This document shows, one piece after another, positions 63,731 to 64,000 of a stretch of DNA of 64,000 nt. The translations under genes were made by a program, and so were the position numbers. The stretch lies in the NCBI GenBank assembly GCA_036925085.1, contig JAUPFP010000031.1:248001-312000 (forward strand), read 5' to 3'. Source of the stretch: Brachycybe producta (lineage: Eukaryota > Arthropoda > Diplopoda > Playtdesmida > Andrognathidae). Position 1 is the stretch's first letter. Each line of letters starts with the position of its first letter. The notes beneath the pieces were generated by a model. The model saw only the letters and a program-made list of their open reading frames with translations. It had not been told where the DNA came from and did no database searches.

Positions 63731-63955
63731 TGAGTTAAGATTGAGGAGCTAGATTTATAATTTACTATTTAAAAACTAGAAGATACACTGAAATTTCCGT
63801 TTATGTTTATAGATGCATTTTCTAGTTTCTTACAAAATTTCATTCAATTCTACTCAGCAGTTGAGTTTTTAGAAAATATTTTCTATTTTGATAATTATCA
63901 CAGTTAAGTCAGTTATGAGGTTGAGGAGCTCCATTTGTAATTTACTGACACCTAG
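63731..63955. repeat. Direct repeats about 183 bp apart
   Basis: GAGTTAAGATTGAGGAGCTA plus TTTATAATTTACT at 63731 and CAGTTATGAGGTTGAGGAGCT plus TTTGTAATTTACT at 63913 match in the same orientation. AAACTAGAAGA/CAACTAGAAAA follow each. May be the start of another repeat family. Confidence 0.6.
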
Positions 63956-64000
63956 ACAACTAGAAAACACATCTATTAATATAACCATTAAAGGAAATTT

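Overview
The window looks like AT-rich, gene-poor nuclear DNA from a eukaryote, most likely an invertebrate animal. The signs are a GT-AG type exon candidate, a tRNA-derived SINE, a solo LTR, a degraded CR1-like reverse-transcriptase remnant, abundant short terminal-inverted-repeat DNA transposons and many microsatellites. I cannot place it in a phylum. There is no bacterial-style gene packing, no rRNA or intact tRNA gene, no CRISPR array, and no ORF long enough or familiar enough to call a complete gene. The window could be a large intron, an intergenic region, or the 5' side of a gene whose first coding exon is the candidate at 14947-15059 (+). A weaker minus-strand exon candidate lies at 13305-13374.

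What fills the window is layered mobile DNA. I use provisional family letters. fam-A is a foldback element of about 200-390 bp with the core CTAGAAGGGTAGC; there are some 35 copies or half-copies across the whole window. fam-B is a hairpin of about 200 bp with ACAGGC/GCCTGT ends and 8-bp target duplications, so hAT type; it carries GGCTCCGCCC, CTTCTAATTGG and often TGACGTCA. fam-C is about 305-316 bp with ends near ATACCT/AGGTAT. fam-D is a foldback with arms containing CACTTGAAC and CAAGTGCCAAG. fam-E has CATAGAGGTAGCTC ends flanked by TA. fam-F has GTCAATNTGCAGATTG ends. fam-G has GGAGGTAGAGGCTAGC ends. fam-K has AAAAGCC...ACAACTGGCAA arms, and fam-L is a dispersed AGTGGTC repeat. Elements found once or twice include a pogo/Tigger-type element (27753-28415), two PIF/Harbinger-like elements with TTA or TAA duplications (35294-35653, 23762-24413), a hAT MITE with an exact 8-bp duplication (25147-25403) and a solo LTR of 837 bp (40185-41021).

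Layout. 1-5.1 kb: T-rich DNA, two tandem repeats, four fam-A copies, an AT cruciform and a foldback of about 760 bp. 5.6-9 kb: a Tigger-like element, fam-B nested in fam-K, a stretch with less A/T, and fam-A copies broken by a SINE-like insert and by fam-C. 10-20 kb: fam-A, B, D, F, G and L, a GTTAA-rich tandem array, and the exon candidates. 20-28.4 kb: dense nesting of PIF, hAT, SINE, mariner-like and pogo elements. 29-38 kb: fam-A and D clusters, an RT remnant, a Harbinger-like MITE. 39-42 kb: a three-layer nest (fam-A > fam-C > solo LTR). 44-51 kb: fam-A half-element array, a nested fam-E element, and a 378-bp tandem duplication split by fam-C. 52-64 kb: further copies, a TG-rich minisatellite and a 191-bp tandem duplication.

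The nests allow relative dating: fam-A predates fam-C, fam-C predates the LTR, and fam-K and the 23.8-kb PIF element predate fam-B. No genes can be shown to work together here. The main biological interest is in the transposon stratigraphy, the regulatory-motif content of fam-B and the number of long foldback sequences.
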